From: Paulinella micropora | Lineage: Eukaryota; Cercozoa; Imbricatea; Euglyphida | Assembly (NCBI GenBank): GCA_009731375.1 | Contig: BJOX01000297.1 | Span: 295,401 to 348,175, forward strand | Direction of reading: 5' to 3' | DNA: 52,775 nt | Shown here: piece after piece, positions 51,061 through 52,775 of the stretch | Layout of the letters: each line of letters begins with the position of its first letter | Numbering within the stretch: position 1 is the first letter of the stretch | The notes under the pieces: model-generated | The model's input: only the letters and a program-made list of their open reading frames with translations | Told to the model about the DNA's origin: nothing | The model's database searches: none | Program-made: the position numbers and the translations under genes

Positions 51061-51222
51061 GAATAACCTCGGCTTAGTGCAGTCTTGTCCTCAGGAGCTC
51101 CATCGGTGGCCCCGATCATCAGGCGAGAGACTGACACGGGGGGGTGGAGGACCTCGAACAAGGGTATTGGAGGCTTATGTCCGTTGAGGATATGCCATTA
51201 GCTGCATCAGTACGCCTCAGAT
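51061..51222 (+). repeat. SINE-like repeat body, copy 2
   Basis: Same sequence as 50453-50605 with a few changes, truncated by a gap. Confidence 0.65.
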
Positions 51223-51327
51223 NNNNNNNNNNNNNNNNNNNNNNNNNNNNNNNNNNNNNNNNNNNNNNNNNNNNNNNNNNNNNNNNNNNNNNNNNNNNNN
51301 NNNNNNNNNNNNNNNNNNNNNNNNNNN

Positions 51328-51558
51328 ACCAGTATTTTCATTGAACATACCGATCCGTCTGGACCAGTATTTTCATTGAACATACCGATCTTTCTGGACC
51401 AGTATTTTCATTGAACATACCGGCCCGTCTGGAAGTGTTGGAACTGCCCTTGCGGGGGTGTCATTAGAGCTTATCGTCAATTCTTCGTACTCCCCTCACG
51501 GGTGAGACGATGGAGGCGCATGTGCAAAAATGCATCAGCCATTGACAGAGAAGCACTA
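51328..51558 (+). repeat. SINE-like repeat, 3 x 35-bp subrepeats and 3' end
   Basis: Three 35-bp units (51328, 51363, 51398) start ACCAGTATTTTCATTGAAC. Then a unique tail (GTGTCATTAGAGCTTATCG ... CAGAGAAGCACTATTATT) passes into a repeat tract. The tail recurs at 52172-52278. Confidence 0.7.

Positions 51559-52775
<1,217 letters not shown>

Overview
The window is scaffold-type eukaryotic nuclear sequence. Microsatellites are abundant, several unresolved N gaps are present, and at least one gene carries short GT-AG spliceosomal introns (69-182 bp). A retrotransposon gag gene and a SINE-like family also occur. The species cannot be named from sequence alone. A unicellular alga or other protist is the most likely host, because the central element is of the polinton-like virus (PLV) kind that is best known from protists. 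Frameshifts and in-frame stops occur in almost every gene. Many sit at homopolymers and look like assembly error. Others replace sense codons and look like true decay.

Layout. (1) 1-12.2 kb is GC-rich, apparently intronless and compact: a broken Rab-like GTPase, an unrecognised protein with a possible membrane segment, a tandem array of palindromic repeats, an F-box/leucine-rich-repeat protein, a large broken membrane-anchored glycoprotein (about 1,500 codons) and a small unknown protein. This gene mix is compatible with an endogenised large DNA virus, but no viral hallmark gene is seen. (2) 12.6-15.4 kb is an LTR-retrotransposon-like gag with downstream ORFs on the minus strand. (3) 15.4-21.8 kb is AT-richer non-coding DNA with tandem duplications, a ~200-bp satellite, a heptameric ATACCCC minisatellite and GATA/GTAT/GT/CA microsatellites. 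(4) 22.0-26.3 kb is a minus-strand gene with introns. It encodes a degenerate amino-methyltransferase fold followed by a PHD-like zinc finger, and its non-coding parts carry repeated copies of a small AATATGNCATATT palindrome.

(5) 28,060-48,979 is an essentially full-length Maverick/Polinton-class element (20.9 kb). It is delimited by ~154-bp terminal inverted repeats and an exact 6-bp target duplication (GAGATG). It carries the expected core set: protein-primed-type family B DNA polymerase, double-jelly-roll major capsid protein, minor capsid protein, adenain-like protease joined to a coiled-coil region, A32-like packaging ATPase and rve integrase. Accessory genes include a long fibre with YadA-like head repeats, a discoidin-like domain and a C-terminal S74 chaperone. 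There are also an AP2-like protein, zinc-ribbon proteins and small conserved PLV-type proteins. Replication, capsid assembly and maturation, genome packaging, host attachment and chromosomal integration are therefore all represented, but nearly all the larger genes are broken. Between its genes lie two families of structured palindromic modules that abut start codons and show compensatory base changes. I consider these modules the most promising undescribed signal in the window.

(6) 48.99-52.8 kb holds the start of a SET-domain-like host gene into which the element appears to have inserted. Beyond it are long (ATT)n tracts separating copies of a tRNA-derived SINE-like repeat.
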